Notes under the pieces: model-generated
Database searches by the model: none
What the model saw: only the letters and a program-made list of their open reading frames with translations
What the model was told of the DNA's origin: nothing
Assembly: GCA_902805545.1 (NCBI GenBank)
Contig: CADCTD010000045.1
Span: 1 to 64,000, forward strand
Length of the DNA: 64,000 bases
Source of the DNA: an uncultured Craurococcus sp.
Lineage (GTDB): Bacteria; Pseudomonadota; Alphaproteobacteria; Acetobacterales; Acetobacteraceae
Reading direction: 5' to 3'
In this document: piece after piece, positions 1-11,304 of the stretch
Numbering within the stretch: position 1 is the stretch's first letter
Layout: every line of letters starts with the position of its first letter
Made by a program: the position numbers and the translations under genes

Positions 1-1366
1 CCGACCGCGCCCAGGAGACATCCGCCGCCAGCGCATTCCTCTGCATCGCCGCCCAGGCCCCCCCGTCGCGCCAGAGCGCCGAGGCCCGACGCAGCGCTCC
101 CGCCAGCGCCTCGGCCGAGGGCGGCGCGAATTGCAGCCCCGTCGCCGCCCCGGCCGCCAGCGCCGCCTCATTGGCGTCGATCACCGTATCGGCCAGCCCG
201 CCGACCCGCGCCACCACCGGCGGCGCGCCGTAGCGCAGCCCGCAGAGCTGGGCGAGGCCGCAGGGCTCGAAGCGAGAGGGCACCAGCACCGCATCCGCCC
301 CGCCATAGCCGAGCCGCGCCAGCCCCTCGTCGAAGCCGATCACCGCCCCGACGCGCCCGGGATGAGCCGCCGCCGCCTCCCGGCACCGCGCCTCCAGCCC
401 GCGGTCGCCGGTACCGAGGATGGCGAGCTGCCCGCCCTCCGCCAGCAGCGCCGGCAGCGCATCCAGCACCAGGTCGATCCCCTTCTGCCAGGCCAGCCGC
501 CCGACGAAGAGGAAGAGCGGCCCGCCCTCCCCCAACCCGAACCGCGCCTGCAAGGCCGCCTTGTTCGCCGCCCGCCCCCCCGGCTCCGCCACCGAGAAGC
601 GTGCCGCCAGATGCGGGTCCGTCGCCGGGTCCCACTCCTGGGTGTCGAGCCCGTTGAGGATGCCGCTCACCGCCGCCGCGCGATGCCGCAGCAGCCCCTC
701 GAGCCCCATCCCCCCCTCCGGCGTGCGGATCTCCACCGCATAGGTCGGCGAGACGGTCGTGATTAGGTTCGCATAGTGAAGCCCTGCCTTGAGGAAGCCG
801 ACGCCGCCGAAATACTCCACCCCCTCGACGGCGAAGGCCTCCGCCGGCAGGCCGAGCCGCGGGAAGAGCTCCGCCGGATACCGGCCCTGGAAGGCTAGGT
901 TGTGAATGGTGAAGACCAACGGCCGTGCCCCCCGGAGATAGGCCCCGGCCAAGCCCGCCTGCCAGTCATGCGCATGGACCGCGTCGAATCCGTCCGCCGC
1001 CTCTGCCGCCGCCCGGCCGAGGGCCGCGAAGCGGATCGGATTGTCCGCCCAGTCCCGCCCATCAGGCCCGAGATACGGGTTGCCCGGCCGGTCGAAGAGA
1101 TGCGCCGCCTCCAGCACCAGCAACCCGAGCCCCGCCGCCCGGCCCCGGAGCAGCCGCGCCGGCCCGCCGAAGAAGTCCGGCCAGTCGCGCACCGCCTCCT
1201 CCCCCTCGAGCGCCGCCAGCACCGCCGGATAGCCCGGGACCAGCGTCGTGACGCCGATCCCCTCCCCCGCCAAAGCCGCCGGCAGGGCGCCCACCACATC
1301 CGCGAGCCCGCCCGTCTTCACCAGGGGGAAGCATTCCGAGGCAACCGCCAGGACGCGAAGGCTCAT
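1..1366 (-). CDS. glgA: Glycogen synthase, C-terminus cut by window edge
   Basis: Transfers glucose from ADP-glucose to the non-reducing end of alpha-1,4-glucan in the cytoplasm. The reading frame is open from the ATG to the left edge, about 455 residues of a family that is usually near 480. The N-terminus carries the ADP-glucose-binding KTGGLADV motif (Lys-17), and the GT-B C-terminal half shows [15 protein letters not shown] followed by GGLADTV, typical of bacterial GlgA. The start ATG overlaps the glgC stop in an ATGA, so the two are translationally coupled. It is the last visible gene of a glgP-glgC-glgA operon; no branching enzyme is in the window, but one may lie beyond the edge. Confidence 0.95.
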   Translation of the reverse strand, partial: MSLRVLAVASECFPLVKTGGLADVVGALPAALAGEGIGVTTLVPGYPAVLAALEGEEAVRDWPDFFGGPARLLRGRAAGLGLLVLEAAHLFDRPGNPYLGPDGRDWADNPIRFAALGRAAAEAADGFDAVHAHDWQAGLAGAYLRGARPLVFTIHNLAFQGRYPAELFPRLGLPAEAFAVEGVEYFGGVGFLKAGLHYANLITTVSPTYAVEIRTPEGGMGLEGLLRHRAAAVSGILNGLDTQEWDPATDPHLAARFSVAEPGGRAANKAALQARFGLGEGGPLFLFVGRLAWQKGIDLVLDALPALLAEGGQLAILGTGDRGLEARCREAAAAHPGRVGAVIGFDEGLARLGYGGADAVLVPSRFEPCGLAQLCGLRYGAPPVVARVGGLADTVIDANEAALAAGAATGLQFAPPSAEALAGALRRASALWRDGGAWAAMQRNALAADVSWARS

Positions 1367-2646
1367 CCGGCCAGCTTGTCCAGCATCGCCTGGGTGATGA
1401 GGCAGATCCCCTTGTCCGTACGCCGGAAGCGCCGCGCATCATCCTCCGGATCCTCGCCGACGACGAGGCCGGGCGGGATCCGCACGCCGCGATCCACCAC
1501 CACATTGGTCAGCCGCGCATGCTGGCCGACATCGACCTGCGGCAGCAGCACCGCCCCCTCGACCTTCGACCAGCTATGCAGGCGCGTACCAGTGAAGAGC
1601 AGGGAGCGGCGCGCCGAGGCGCCCGAGATGATGCAGCCGCCCGAGACGAGCGAGGAGATCGCCTCCCCCCGCCGCCCCGCCACGTCATGGACGAATTTCG
1701 CCGGCGGCGTGATCTCCGCATAGGTCCAGATCGGCCAGTCGCGGTCGAAGAGGTCGAGCGGCGGGACGATGTCGGTCAGGTCGATATTCGCTTCCCAATA
1801 GGCATCGACCGTCCCCACATCGCGCCAGTACGGCTTGAACTCGGAGGAGGAGCGCACGCAGGACCGCTCGAAGCGATGCGCGACGGCCGTCCCGTTCCGC
1901 ACCAGCCAGGGGATGACGTCCTTGCCGAAGTCATGTTCGGAACCCGGGTCCTCCGCATCCCGCCGCAGCAGGTCGAGCAGGAAGCGCGTCTCGAAGACGT
2001 AGATGCCCATGCTGGCCAGCGCGAGCTCCGGCCGGTCCGGGATGCCGGGCGGGTCGGCCGGCTTCTCCAGGAATTCGACGATGCGCCCGGTCTGGTCGAC
2101 CTTCATCACGCCGAAGCCGCTCGCCTCCATCCGTGGCACTGCCATGCAGGAGACGGTGACGTCGGCGCCGGTCTCGACGTGCTGCGCCAGCATCGTCTCG
2201 TAGTCCATCTTGTAGATGTGGTCGCCGGCCAGCAGCACGATATGCCGCGGCGCCATGTCGGCGATGATGTCGGTGTTCTGGAACACCGCATCTGCCGTGC
2301 CGAGATACCAGTTCTGCTCCGAGACCCGTTGGCTGGCGGGGAGGATGTCGAAGCTCTCGTTCCGCTCCGGCCTGAGGAAGGTCCAGCCCCGCTGCAGGTG
2401 GCGGATCAGGCTGTGCGCCTTGTACTGCGTGGCGACGGCGACGCGCCGGATGCCGGAGTTGATGGCATTGGAGAGGGCGAAGTCGATGATCCGCGACTTG
2501 CCGCCGAAATAGACCGCCGGCTTGGCCCGGCGGTCCGTCAGCTCCATCAGCCGGCTGCCGCGCCCGCCGGCCAGGACGAAGGCCATGGCCGTGCGGGCCA
2601 GCGGCCCATGAGCGCGCTCGGGCCCATACTCGCGGCTGTTCGGCAT
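1363..2646 (-). CDS. glgC: Glucose-1-phosphate adenylyltransferase
   Basis: Makes ADP-glucose from ATP and glucose-1-phosphate, the committed step of bacterial glycogen synthesis. At 427 residues it has the expected length. The N-terminal nucleotidyltransferase domain shows LAGGRGSRL (about residues 25-33) and the substrate-binding [10 protein letters not shown]; the C-terminal third has the left-handed beta-helix pattern of GlgC. The ATG was chosen because GGGGGAGA lies just upstream; the frame stays open 17 codons further but without a better ribosome site. It sits between glgP (111 bp away) and glgA (4-nt overlap), so the three probably form one transcript. Confidence 0.95.
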   Translation of the reverse strand: MPNSREYGPERAHGPLARTAMAFVLAGGRGSRLMELTDRRAKPAVYFGGKSRIIDFALSNAINSGIRRVAVATQYKAHSLIRHLQRGWTFLRPERNESFDILPASQRVSEQNWYLGTADAVFQNTDIIADMAPRHIVLLAGDHIYKMDYETMLAQHVETGADVTVSCMAVPRMEASGFGVMKVDQTGRIVEFLEKPADPPGIPDRPELALASMGIYVFETRFLLDLLRRDAEDPGSEHDFGKDVIPWLVRNGTAVAHRFERSCVRSSSEFKPYWRDVGTVDAYWEANIDLTDIVPPLDLFDRDWPIWTYAEITPPAKFVHDVAGRRGEAISSLVSGGCIISGASARRSLLFTGTRLHSWSKVEGAVLLPQVDVGQHARLTNVVVDRGVRIPPGLVVGEDPEDDARRFRRTDKGICLITQAMLDKLAG

Positions 2647-2757
2647 GCCTGTCTCCCCCAGCTGGCGGCAGGAGATTGCCGGGATTCCGCTCCGCACGAC
2701 AGTTGCGAATCGACATCCCGGCGATCACGCCCGCGTCGCCCCCGCGGGCGGCGGCGC

Positions 2758-5226
<2,469 letters not shown>

Positions 5227-5340
5227 GAGATGTTTTACCTTTGTAAGGACCCTGGCGGCATTGCCGCACGGCTCACGGAATAGTGCCAGACTCTTGCACG
5301 AAACTGAACCGTGATGGTGTTCAGATCCGTCGCATCCGTG

Positions 5341-6159
5341 TCACCCCGGCTCGCCCGCATTCGGGAAGAAGAGCTGCTCGCCGTCGATCCGGTAACCAGC
5401 GATCGCCGCCTGCCCCGCCGCGCCGGTGATCCAGTTGATGAAGGCTTGCGCCTCCCTTGTCTTTGCCCCGGGATGACGCTGCGGGCTAACGGCCAGCACG
5501 CCATACTGGTTCAGCAGCCGCCGGTCGCCTTCGACCAGGATCCGGAGCGCCTGCCGGTTGCGGAAGGCGAGCCAGGTTCCGCGGTCCGATAGCAGGTAGG
5601 CCTCCTGCGCCGCCGCCGTGTTGAGCGCCGGCCCCATCCCCTGCCCCACCTCTCGGTACCACTGCCCGCGCCCCTGCACCGGGTCGGTGCCCGCCTCCTG
5701 CCAGAGCCGCAACTCCGCCGCATGGGTCCCGCTGCGGTCGCCGCGCGAGACGAAGGGCGCCCGCTGCGCCGCGATCCGCCTGAGCGCCACCGCCACATCG
5801 CCCGTGCCGGCGATCCCGGCCGGGTCTGCCGCCGGGCCGATCAGCACGAAGTCGTTGTACATCACCCCCCGTCGCGGCCCGCCGTAGCCCTCGGCCGCGA
5901 AGCGCTCTTCCGCCGCCCGGTCGTGCACGAGCACCACATCCGCATCGCCGCGCCGCCCGACATCCAGCGCCTGCCCCGTCCCGAGCGCCACCACCCGCAC
6001 GCCGATGCCACTGTCGCGGGTGAAGATCGGCAGGATATGGCCGAACAGCCCCGACTGCTCCGTGCTGGTTGTCGAGGCGAGGGTGATGAACCGCTCCTGC
6101 GCCGCTGCCGGCAACGCGAGGCCGGCCAGCACCAGGCCCAGCAGCAAGTCCCGTTTCAC
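5341..6159 (-). CDS. tupA: Tungstate-binding periplasmic protein (TupA type)
   Basis: Solute-binding protein of an oxyanion ABC importer, exported to the periplasm. A signal peptide (KRDLLLGLVLAGLALPAAA) precedes the mature protein. The segment ASTTSTEQSGLF is the TTTS-type anion-binding motif of TupA tungstate proteins, and YNDFVLIGP and SRGDRSGTHAAE are further family blocks. Length is 272 residues. The GTG start overlaps the stop of the ATPase gene (GTGA), which fixes it; a longer reading frame upstream lies inside the ATPase gene. It is the last gene of tupB-tupC-tupA. Molybdate specificity cannot be excluded from sequence alone. A molybdopterin enzyme gene lies at the far right of the window. 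Confidence 0.88.
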   Translation of the reverse strand: MKRDLLLGLVLAGLALPAAAQERFITLASTTSTEQSGLFGHILPIFTRDSGIGVRVVALGTGQALDVGRRGDADVVLVHDRAAEERFAAEGYGGPRRGVMYNDFVLIGPAADPAGIAGTGDVAVALRRIAAQRAPFVSRGDRSGTHAAELRLWQEAGTDPVQGRGQWYREVGQGMGPALNTAAAQEAYLLSDRGTWLAFRNRQALRILVEGDRRLLNQYGVLAVSPQRHPGAKTREAQAFINWITGAAGQAAIAGYRIDGEQLFFPNAGEPG

Positions 6160-6845
6160 CACAGCAAATCTCCCTGAAGGAAAGCCGCTCCCTCCGCGCT
6201 GGCCGGGCCGGCGAAGAAATGCTCGGCGGGCGCGCATTCCACGACGCGTCCGCGATGCAGGAACACCACCTCCCCCGCGAGTCGCCTTGCCTGGCCGAGG
6301 TCATGGGTGGTCATGACGATCTTGGTCCCGCGTGCGGCGACGCGGCGGATGATCTCCTCCACCGCCCGCGTCGCCGCCGGATCGAGGCTGGCGCAGGGCT
6401 CGTCGAGGAACAGCACCTCCGGCTCCAGCGCCGCCGCCCGGGCAAGGGCCAGGCGCTGCTGCTCGCCGCCTGAGAGACGCCGCGCCGGCCGCCCGGCCAG
6501 GGCCGACAGCCCCACCTCCACCAGCGCCGCCTCCGCCCGGCGCGCCCGCTCCGGCCCCGGCACCCCCGCGAGCGCCAGCGGATAGCGGAGATTGGCCAGC
6601 GCCGAGCGCCGCAGCAGCACCGGCCGCTGGAAGACCATCGCCCCGCGAATCGGCACCTCCGGCGTGACCCGCCCGGCCCCCGGCCGCAGCAGCCCATGCA
6701 GCAGGCGCAGCAGGACCGATTTCCCGGCGCCGTTCGGCCCGAGGATCAGCATCGGCGCCCCATGCTCGATGACAAGCGACACATCGTCGAGGATCGCGGC
6801 CCCGCCCACGGCGTAGGACACCGCCTCCGCCCGGATCGGCAGCAT
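6156..6845 (-). CDS. tupC: Tungstate ABC transporter ATPase
   Basis: Cytoplasmic ATPase that drives oxyanion import. The 229-residue protein has the Walker A box GPNGAGKS, the Q-loop in MVFQRPVLLRRS, the ABC signature LSGGEQQR, Walker B VLFLDEPCAS and the switch histidine in TTHDL. Its ATG overlaps the permease stop by one base (TGATG) and its stop overlaps the binding-protein start (GTGA), so the three genes are translated as a coupled unit. Assignment to tungstate rather than molybdate or phosphate rests on the TupA-type binding protein next to it. Confidence 0.9.
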   Translation of the reverse strand: MLPIRAEAVSYAVGGAAILDDVSLVIEHGAPMLILGPNGAGKSVLLRLLHGLLRPGAGRVTPEVPIRGAMVFQRPVLLRRSALANLRYPLALAGVPGPERARRAEAALVEVGLSALAGRPARRLSGGEQQRLALARAAALEPEVLFLDEPCASLDPAATRAVEEIIRRVAARGTKIVMTTHDLGQARRLAGEVVFLHRGRVVECAPAEHFFAGPASAEGAAFLQGDLLW

Positions 6846-7549
6846 CAGCCGGCCCGGCGCAGCGCGACATCGCGCAGCCCCTGCGCCAGCGCATTCACCC
6901 CGAGCACGATGACCATCAGCACCAGCCCCAAGGCAAGGGCCAGCGGCAGGTCGCCCTTGCTGGTCTCGAGCGCGATGGCCGTCGTCATCGTCCGGGTGAA
7001 GCCCTCGATATTGCCGCCGACCAGGATCACCGCGCCCACCTCGGCACTGGCCCGGCCGAAGCCGGCGAGCAGCACGGTCAGCAGGGCGAAGCGCCCATCC
7101 CAGAGCAGCGTCGGCACCGCCCGCCAGGGCCCGGCGCCGAAGGAGCGCAGCGCCTCGGCATATTCCTCCCACAGCGCCTCCAGCACCCCGCGCGAGAGGG
7201 CGGCGAGGATCGGCGTGACCAGCACCGCCTGCGCGATCACCATCGCCCCCGGGGTGAACAGCAGCCCCCAGCTGCCGAGCGGCCCGGAACGCGAGAGCAG
7301 CAGGTAGATCAGCAGCCCGGCGACCACCGGCGGCAGCCCCATCAGCGCATTCAGCGCGACGACCACCGCCCGCCTCCCGGGAAACCGCGCGACCGCCAGC
7401 AGCGCCCCGAGCGGCAACCCGACGACCGCCGCGATGCCGAGCGCCGCCAGGCTCACCCGCAGCGACAGGCCGAGGATGGCGAGCATCCCCGCATCCCCAT
7501 CGCGGACCAGCGCGATGGCGGCCATGAAGGCGGAGCCCAGATCCTGCAC
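6845..7549 (-). CDS. tupB: Tungstate ABC transporter permease
   Basis: Integral membrane subunit of the oxyanion importer, 234 residues with several hydrophobic segments. The cytoplasmic coupling loop is visible as EEYAEALRSFGAGPWRAVPTLLW, here noted only by its EAA-like core (EALRSFGAG). First gene of tupB-tupC-tupA; it stops in a TGATG overlap with the ATPase gene. The start is divergent from the CinA-type gene about 110 bp away, so the intergenic stretch should hold promoters for both directions. Confidence 0.88.
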   Translation of the reverse strand: MQDLGSAFMAAIALVRDGDAGMLAILGLSLRVSLAALGIAAVVGLPLGALLAVARFPGRRAVVVALNALMGLPPVVAGLLIYLLLSRSGPLGSWGLLFTPGAMVIAQAVLVTPILAALSRGVLEALWEEYAEALRSFGAGPWRAVPTLLWDGRFALLTVLLAGFGRASAEVGAVILVGGNIEGFTRTMTTAIALETSKGDLPLALALGLVLMVIVLGVNALAQGLRDVALRRAG

Positions 7550-7657
7550 GAAAGCCCCCCGGAAGCGGCCGGAGAGTGCTGGCCGCGCCCGCCCCGGTCA
7601 ATCTTCACTTGCCGCCCGGCCGCCCCGCCGCTTTCCTGCCCGCCGAGGAGGACAGCC

Positions 7658-8146
7658 ATGGAGAGCCTGCTTCCCATCGCCGCCCGCGCCGGTGCCTTGC
7701 TGAAGGCGCGCGGCGAGACCGTCGCCGTCGCCGAATCCTCGGCCGGCGGGCTGGTCTCGGCCGCGCTGCTGGCCGTCCCCGGCGCCTCGGCCTATTTCCT
7801 CGGCGGCACCGTGGTCTACACCCGCGCCGCGCGCGAGGCGCTGCTGGCCATCCCGCCCGAGCGGCTGGATGGCGTGCCTCCCTCGACCGAGGCCTATGCG
7901 GCGATGATGGCCGAGGCCATGCGCAGCCGGCTCGGCACGGTCTGGGGCCTCGGCGAGACCGGGGCGACCGGGCCGGGCGGCAACCGCTATGGCTACCCGG
8001 CCGGCCATGCCTGCCTCGCCGTCGCCGGCCCCGTGGCCCGGACGCTGACGGTCGAGACCGGCCATGGCGACCGCATCGCCAACATGCACGACTTCGGCGC
8101 CCGCCTCCTTGCCCTGTTCGCCGAAGCGCTGGAGGCAGCCCCATGA
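7658..8146 (+). CDS. pncC: CinA C-terminal type nicotinamide-nucleotide amidase
   Basis: Predicted to deamidate nicotinamide mononucleotide to nicotinic acid mononucleotide in pyridine-nucleotide salvage. The 162-residue stand-alone domain has the family's hallmark AESSAGGLVSAALL near residues 26-39, the FLGGTVVYT block, and the GETGATGPGGNRYG loop. GAGGAGG lies just before the ATG. The gene overlaps the VOC gene by ATGA. In this family activity has been shown for some members only, so the enzymatic role is inferred. Confidence 0.85.
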   Translation: MESLLPIAARAGALLKARGETVAVAESSAGGLVSAALLAVPGASAYFLGGTVVYTRAAREALLAIPPERLDGVPPSTEAYAAMMAEAMRSRLGTVWGLGETGATGPGGNRYGYPAGHACLAVAGPVARTLTVETGHGDRIANMHDFGARLLALFAEALEAAP

Positions 8147-8910
8147 CCGGCTCTTTCGCCTGGCACGAGCTGATGGTCCCCGATCCCGAGGCGGCGGCCA
8201 GCTTCTATGCGGCCGTCATCGGCTGGGGCCGGCGCGACGCCTCCACCACGGCGCAGCCCTATACGATCCTCACCGCCGGAGACCGCCCGGCCGCCGGCCT
8301 CCTCCCGCTGAGGCCGGAGGATATCGCCAAGGGCGCCCTTCCCGGCTGGGTCGGCCATGTCCTGGTCGAGGACGTCGATGCGACCCTGGCCCGCGCCCAG
8401 GCCCTCGGGGGCGTGGTCCATGTCCCGCCGCGCGACATCGAGATCGGCCGCTTCGCGGTGCTCGGGGACCCGCAGGGTGCCGTCTTCGCCATCTTCGCCG
8501 GCACCATGCCCGAGCCGCAGCCCCTCGGCACGCCCGGCCATGTCGGCTGGAACGAGCTGGCGGCAAGCGACTGGCCCGCCGCCTTCGAATTCTACACGGC
8601 ACTTTTCGGCTGGCAGCGGGCGGAGGCGGTGGATATCGGCCCGATGGGCATCTACCAGACCTTCGGTCCCGGCGGCGCGGCGATCGGCGGGATGTTCAAC
8701 AAGCCCGACGCCATCCCCCGGCCCTTCTGGTCCTTCTACATCGCCGTCGGCGATATCGACGCGGCCGCCGCCCGGGTCGCCGAGGCCGGCGGCCAGGTCG
8801 TCAACGGGCCGATGGCCGTCCCCGGCGAGGCCTGGGTGCTGCAGGGAATCGACCCGCAAGGCGCCTTCTTCGCCCTGCTCGGGACGCGCGCCCAGCCTGC
8901 ACCGGCTTGA
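8143..8910 (+). CDS. Two-domain VOC (glyoxalase/bleomycin-resistance fold) protein
   Basis: A 255-residue protein made of two tandem vicinal-oxygen-chelate modules: residues about 1-122 (FAWHELMVPDPEAAASFY) and about 130-250 (GWNELAASDWPAAFEFY). Each ends in a DPQGA(V/F)FA(I/L) strand typical of the fold. Such proteins bind a divalent metal and act on small electrophiles or give antibiotic resistance, but the substrate cannot be read from sequence. The start overlaps the upstream amidase gene (ATGA), so the pair is co-translated. Confidence 0.85.
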   Translation: MTGSFAWHELMVPDPEAAASFYAAVIGWGRRDASTTAQPYTILTAGDRPAAGLLPLRPEDIAKGALPGWVGHVLVEDVDATLARAQALGGVVHVPPRDIEIGRFAVLGDPQGAVFAIFAGTMPEPQPLGTPGHVGWNELAASDWPAAFEFYTALFGWQRAEAVDIGPMGIYQTFGPGGAAIGGMFNKPDAIPRPFWSFYIAVGDIDAAAARVAEAGGQVVNGPMAVPGEAWVLQGIDPQGAFFALLGTRAQPAPA

Positions 8911-8973
8911 AGGCCGCAAGGCCGATGCAGGCTTCTCCGTCGAGCCGGCGCCTTACGCCGAGGGCGAGGCGGC

Positions 8974-9747
8974 CTAGCCCCTGAACTGCGCCCCGCCATC
9001 CACATCGATGGTGGTGCCGGAGAGATAGCCGCCCCGCGCGCTCGCGCAGAACACGGCGAGATCGGCGATCTCCTCCGGCTTCCCCGCCCGGCCGAGCGGC
9101 AGCCCGGCCAGCATTTCCTCCCAGCGGCTCTCGTCGCCGAACTTCGTCTTCGCCCGCGACCTGGAGAGGGTGATGATCCGGTCCGTCATCGTCGCCCCCG
9201 GCGCGATGCCGACCACCCGGACGTTCCTGTCCGTCGACTTGCCGCCGAGCGCCGCGGTGAAGGCGATCAGCGCCGCATTGCCCGAGGCGCCGCAGATATA
9301 GTCCGCCCGCGGCGCCCGTCCGGCCATGCCGATGATGTTGACGATGGCGCCGTCGCCCCGCGCCTCCATCCGCGGCAGGTAGAGCCGGCAGAGATGGATG
9401 TAGCCGAAGACCTTCAGCGCCCAGGCTTCCTGCCAGCGGGCGAGGTCGATATCGGCGAGCGTCCCGCCCGGGATGGCGCCGGCATTGTTCACCAGCACGT
9501 CGATCTCGGGGTGGGCCGCGGCCAGCGCCTCCCGCGCCCTCGCCTCGCCGAGATCCCCCGCATGGATGGCGATGGAGACGTTGTGCCGCGCCCGGATCCC
9601 CTCCGCCGCCCGCTCCAGCGCGGCGGCGTCGCGCGAGGCGAGCACCAGGTCGCACCCCTCGGCGGCGAAGGCCCCGGCGCAGGCGAGGCCGATCCCCTTC
9701 GACCCGCCGGTGATCAGCACCCGCTTGCCGGCGATTCCCATCTCCAT
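8974..9747 (-). CDS. SDR-family protein with a non-canonical active site
   Basis: A Rossmann-fold short-chain dehydrogenase of 257 residues. The cofactor motif TGGSKGIG (residues 13-20) and the NNAG strand (87-90) are intact, and the C-terminus shows the usual VDGGAQF. The catalytic site is not standard: where Tyr-x-x-x-Lys is expected the protein has Tyr-150 followed by ICGASGN, placing Ala at 154, and the catalytic Ser position reads NIIG. I recall a provisional SDR subfamily sharing this YICGxxGN block, so it is probably a family trait rather than decay. GGGAGGA precedes the ATG. Function is unknown; a classical ketoreductase role is doubtful. Confidence 0.85.
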   Translation of the reverse strand: MEMGIAGKRVLITGGSKGIGLACAGAFAAEGCDLVLASRDAAALERAAEGIRARHNVSIAIHAGDLGEARAREALAAAHPEIDVLVNNAGAIPGGTLADIDLARWQEAWALKVFGYIHLCRLYLPRMEARGDGAIVNIIGMAGRAPRADYICGASGNAALIAFTAALGGKSTDRNVRVVGIAPGATMTDRIITLSRSRAKTKFGDESRWEEMLAGLPLGRAGKPEEIADLAVFCASARGGYLSGTTIDVDGGAQFRG

Positions 9748-9777
9748 GGCGCATTCCTCCCGCTCGAGGCGGGAAGC

Positions 9778-11304
9778 CTACAGCCGCGGCGCGACACCCG
9801 ACACCCCGCTGGCCTGCTCGAGCTGGGAGAGCGCCAGCAGATAGGCATAGCGCGCCTGGTTGGCCTGCACGCGCGTCAGATTCAGCACGCGAAGCGCGTC
9901 CAGCACGTCGAGCAGCGTCCGCCCGCCGGCGACATAGGCCTGCTCGGTGCTGCGATAGGCCTCCTCCGCCCGCCCCAGCGCGCCCCCGGCATAGAGGTTC
10001 AGCAAGGCGCGGGCCTGCTCCACCCCCGCCCAGGCCGCGGCGAACTCCGCCCGCGCCTGCAGCAGCGTCGCCCGCGCCAGGGCATCCGCCTGGCCCTGCT
10101 GCGCGGCGGCCGCCGCGACATTCCCCTCGACGATGCGCGAGGTGAAAATGGGCACCGAGAGCTGGAGGCCGAAGCTGTTGAGCGCGTTCAGCCGCTCCCG
10201 CGAATCCGGCAGGTCCTGCGAGAGCGCCGAGCGGCTCCAGCCCGCATCCACCGTCACGTCGCGCGAGCGGCCTGCCTCGACGAGCAGGCGATTGGCCGCC
10301 GCCGCCGCCGCCTGCCGCTCCGCCGCCACGACATCCGGCCGGCTGGCGATGCCCTGGGCCAGCTCCGCCCGCCCGATTCCGAGATCGGGGATCACGTCGA
10401 ACCGCCCCCGCACGTCGAAGGCGACCGGCGAGAGAATGGTCCGCACCGCGGTCGGCGCGCTGGCCGGCCCCGCCGGCGCCCCCGTCCGCCCCTGCTGCCC
10501 GGGCGGCAGCGCCAGCGCGCCCGTCACCGCCGGGTTGATGCCGAGCGAGGAGAGTGTTCCCGCCCCCTGCTGGAACTGCGCCGGATCGGCCGAGAGCAGC
10601 GCCGCCACCACCGCGACGCCCGCCGCATAGGCCTGGGCGTTGTTCGTCACATCGGCCTCGAACTGCAGCCGGCTCGCCTGGAAGCGCAGCAGGTCGCCCT
10701 CGGGGATGGCGCCGTCGCGGAGCTGGCGGCGCAGCAGCTGCTCCGTCCGGTCGAGGCTCGCCCGGTTGCCGAGCGCGACCTCGAGATTCGCCCGCGCCAG
10801 CAGCGCCCCGAGGAAGGCCTGGCGCAGCGCGAAGAGCTGGGTGCGCAGCGCATCCAGCACCTGCGCCTCGGCCCCCTCGATCTGCCGCTCGGCGAAGCGG
10901 GTGCGGAGCGTCCGCTTGCCGCCGCGCTCGACCAGCACCGTCAGCCCGACATTGATGTTCTTCGCCGGGCTGAAGTAGCGCGCCCCGCGCAGCGCCCCGT
11001 TCCGCGTCTCGGCGAACTGGGCGAAGCTGTTGCCGACCGTGACGCTGGGCGCCGGCCGCGAGGAGGCCACCAGCCGCTGCGCCCGTGCCGCTTCCACCCC
11101 GCGCCGCGCGGCGATGACGATGAGGTTGCGCTCGACCAGCGCCACCTCCGCCTCGTCGAGGGAAAGCGGCCGGGCGCCCGGCCCGATGGGCAGCGGCGCC
11201 ATCCCCGGCGGCGGCGGCCCAGGCGGGGTCTGGGCGTGGATCTCGGCCGGCAGGCCGGCGAGCAGGGCGCAGCCGAGCAGGGCCGCGCGGGAGGACAGCC
11301 TCAT
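9778..11304 (-). CDS. TolC-family outer-membrane efflux channel
   Basis: Outer-membrane component of a tripartite RND exporter, 508 residues. A signal peptide (MRLSSRAALLGCALLAGLP) is followed by the duplicated helical and beta repeats of the OEP fold (for example LDEAEVALVERN and a second repeat near AELAQGIASRPDVVAAER). The start overlaps the stop of the RND gene by 4 nt, so it is the last gene of the operon membrane-fusion protein, RND pump, outer-membrane factor. Expected to form a trimeric channel spanning the periplasm and outer membrane. Confidence 0.9.
   Translation of the reverse strand: MRLSSRAALLGCALLAGLPAEIHAQTPPGPPPPGMAPLPIGPGARPLSLDEAEVALVERNLIVIAARRGVEAARAQRLVASSRPAPSVTVGNSFAQFAETRNGALRGARYFSPAKNINVGLTVLVERGGKRTLRTRFAERQIEGAEAQVLDALRTQLFALRQAFLGALLARANLEVALGNRASLDRTEQLLRRQLRDGAIPEGDLLRFQASRLQFEADVTNNAQAYAAGVAVVAALLSADPAQFQQGAGTLSSLGINPAVTGALALPPGQQGRTGAPAGPASAPTAVRTILSPVAFDVRGRFDVIPDLGIGRAELAQGIASRPDVVAAERQAAAAAANRLLVEAGRSRDVTVDAGWSRSALSQDLPDSRERLNALNSFGLQLSVPIFTSRIVEGNVAAAAAQQGQADALARATLLQARAEFAAAWAGVEQARALLNLYAGGALGRAEEAYRSTEQAYVAGGRTLLDVLDALRVLNLTRVQANQARYAYLLALSQLEQASGVSGVAPRL

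Noticed and set aside
5227-5340. Possible sigma-54 promoter before glgP (TGGCAC element)
   Set aside because: The -12 GC at the required spacing is missing (TG is found instead).
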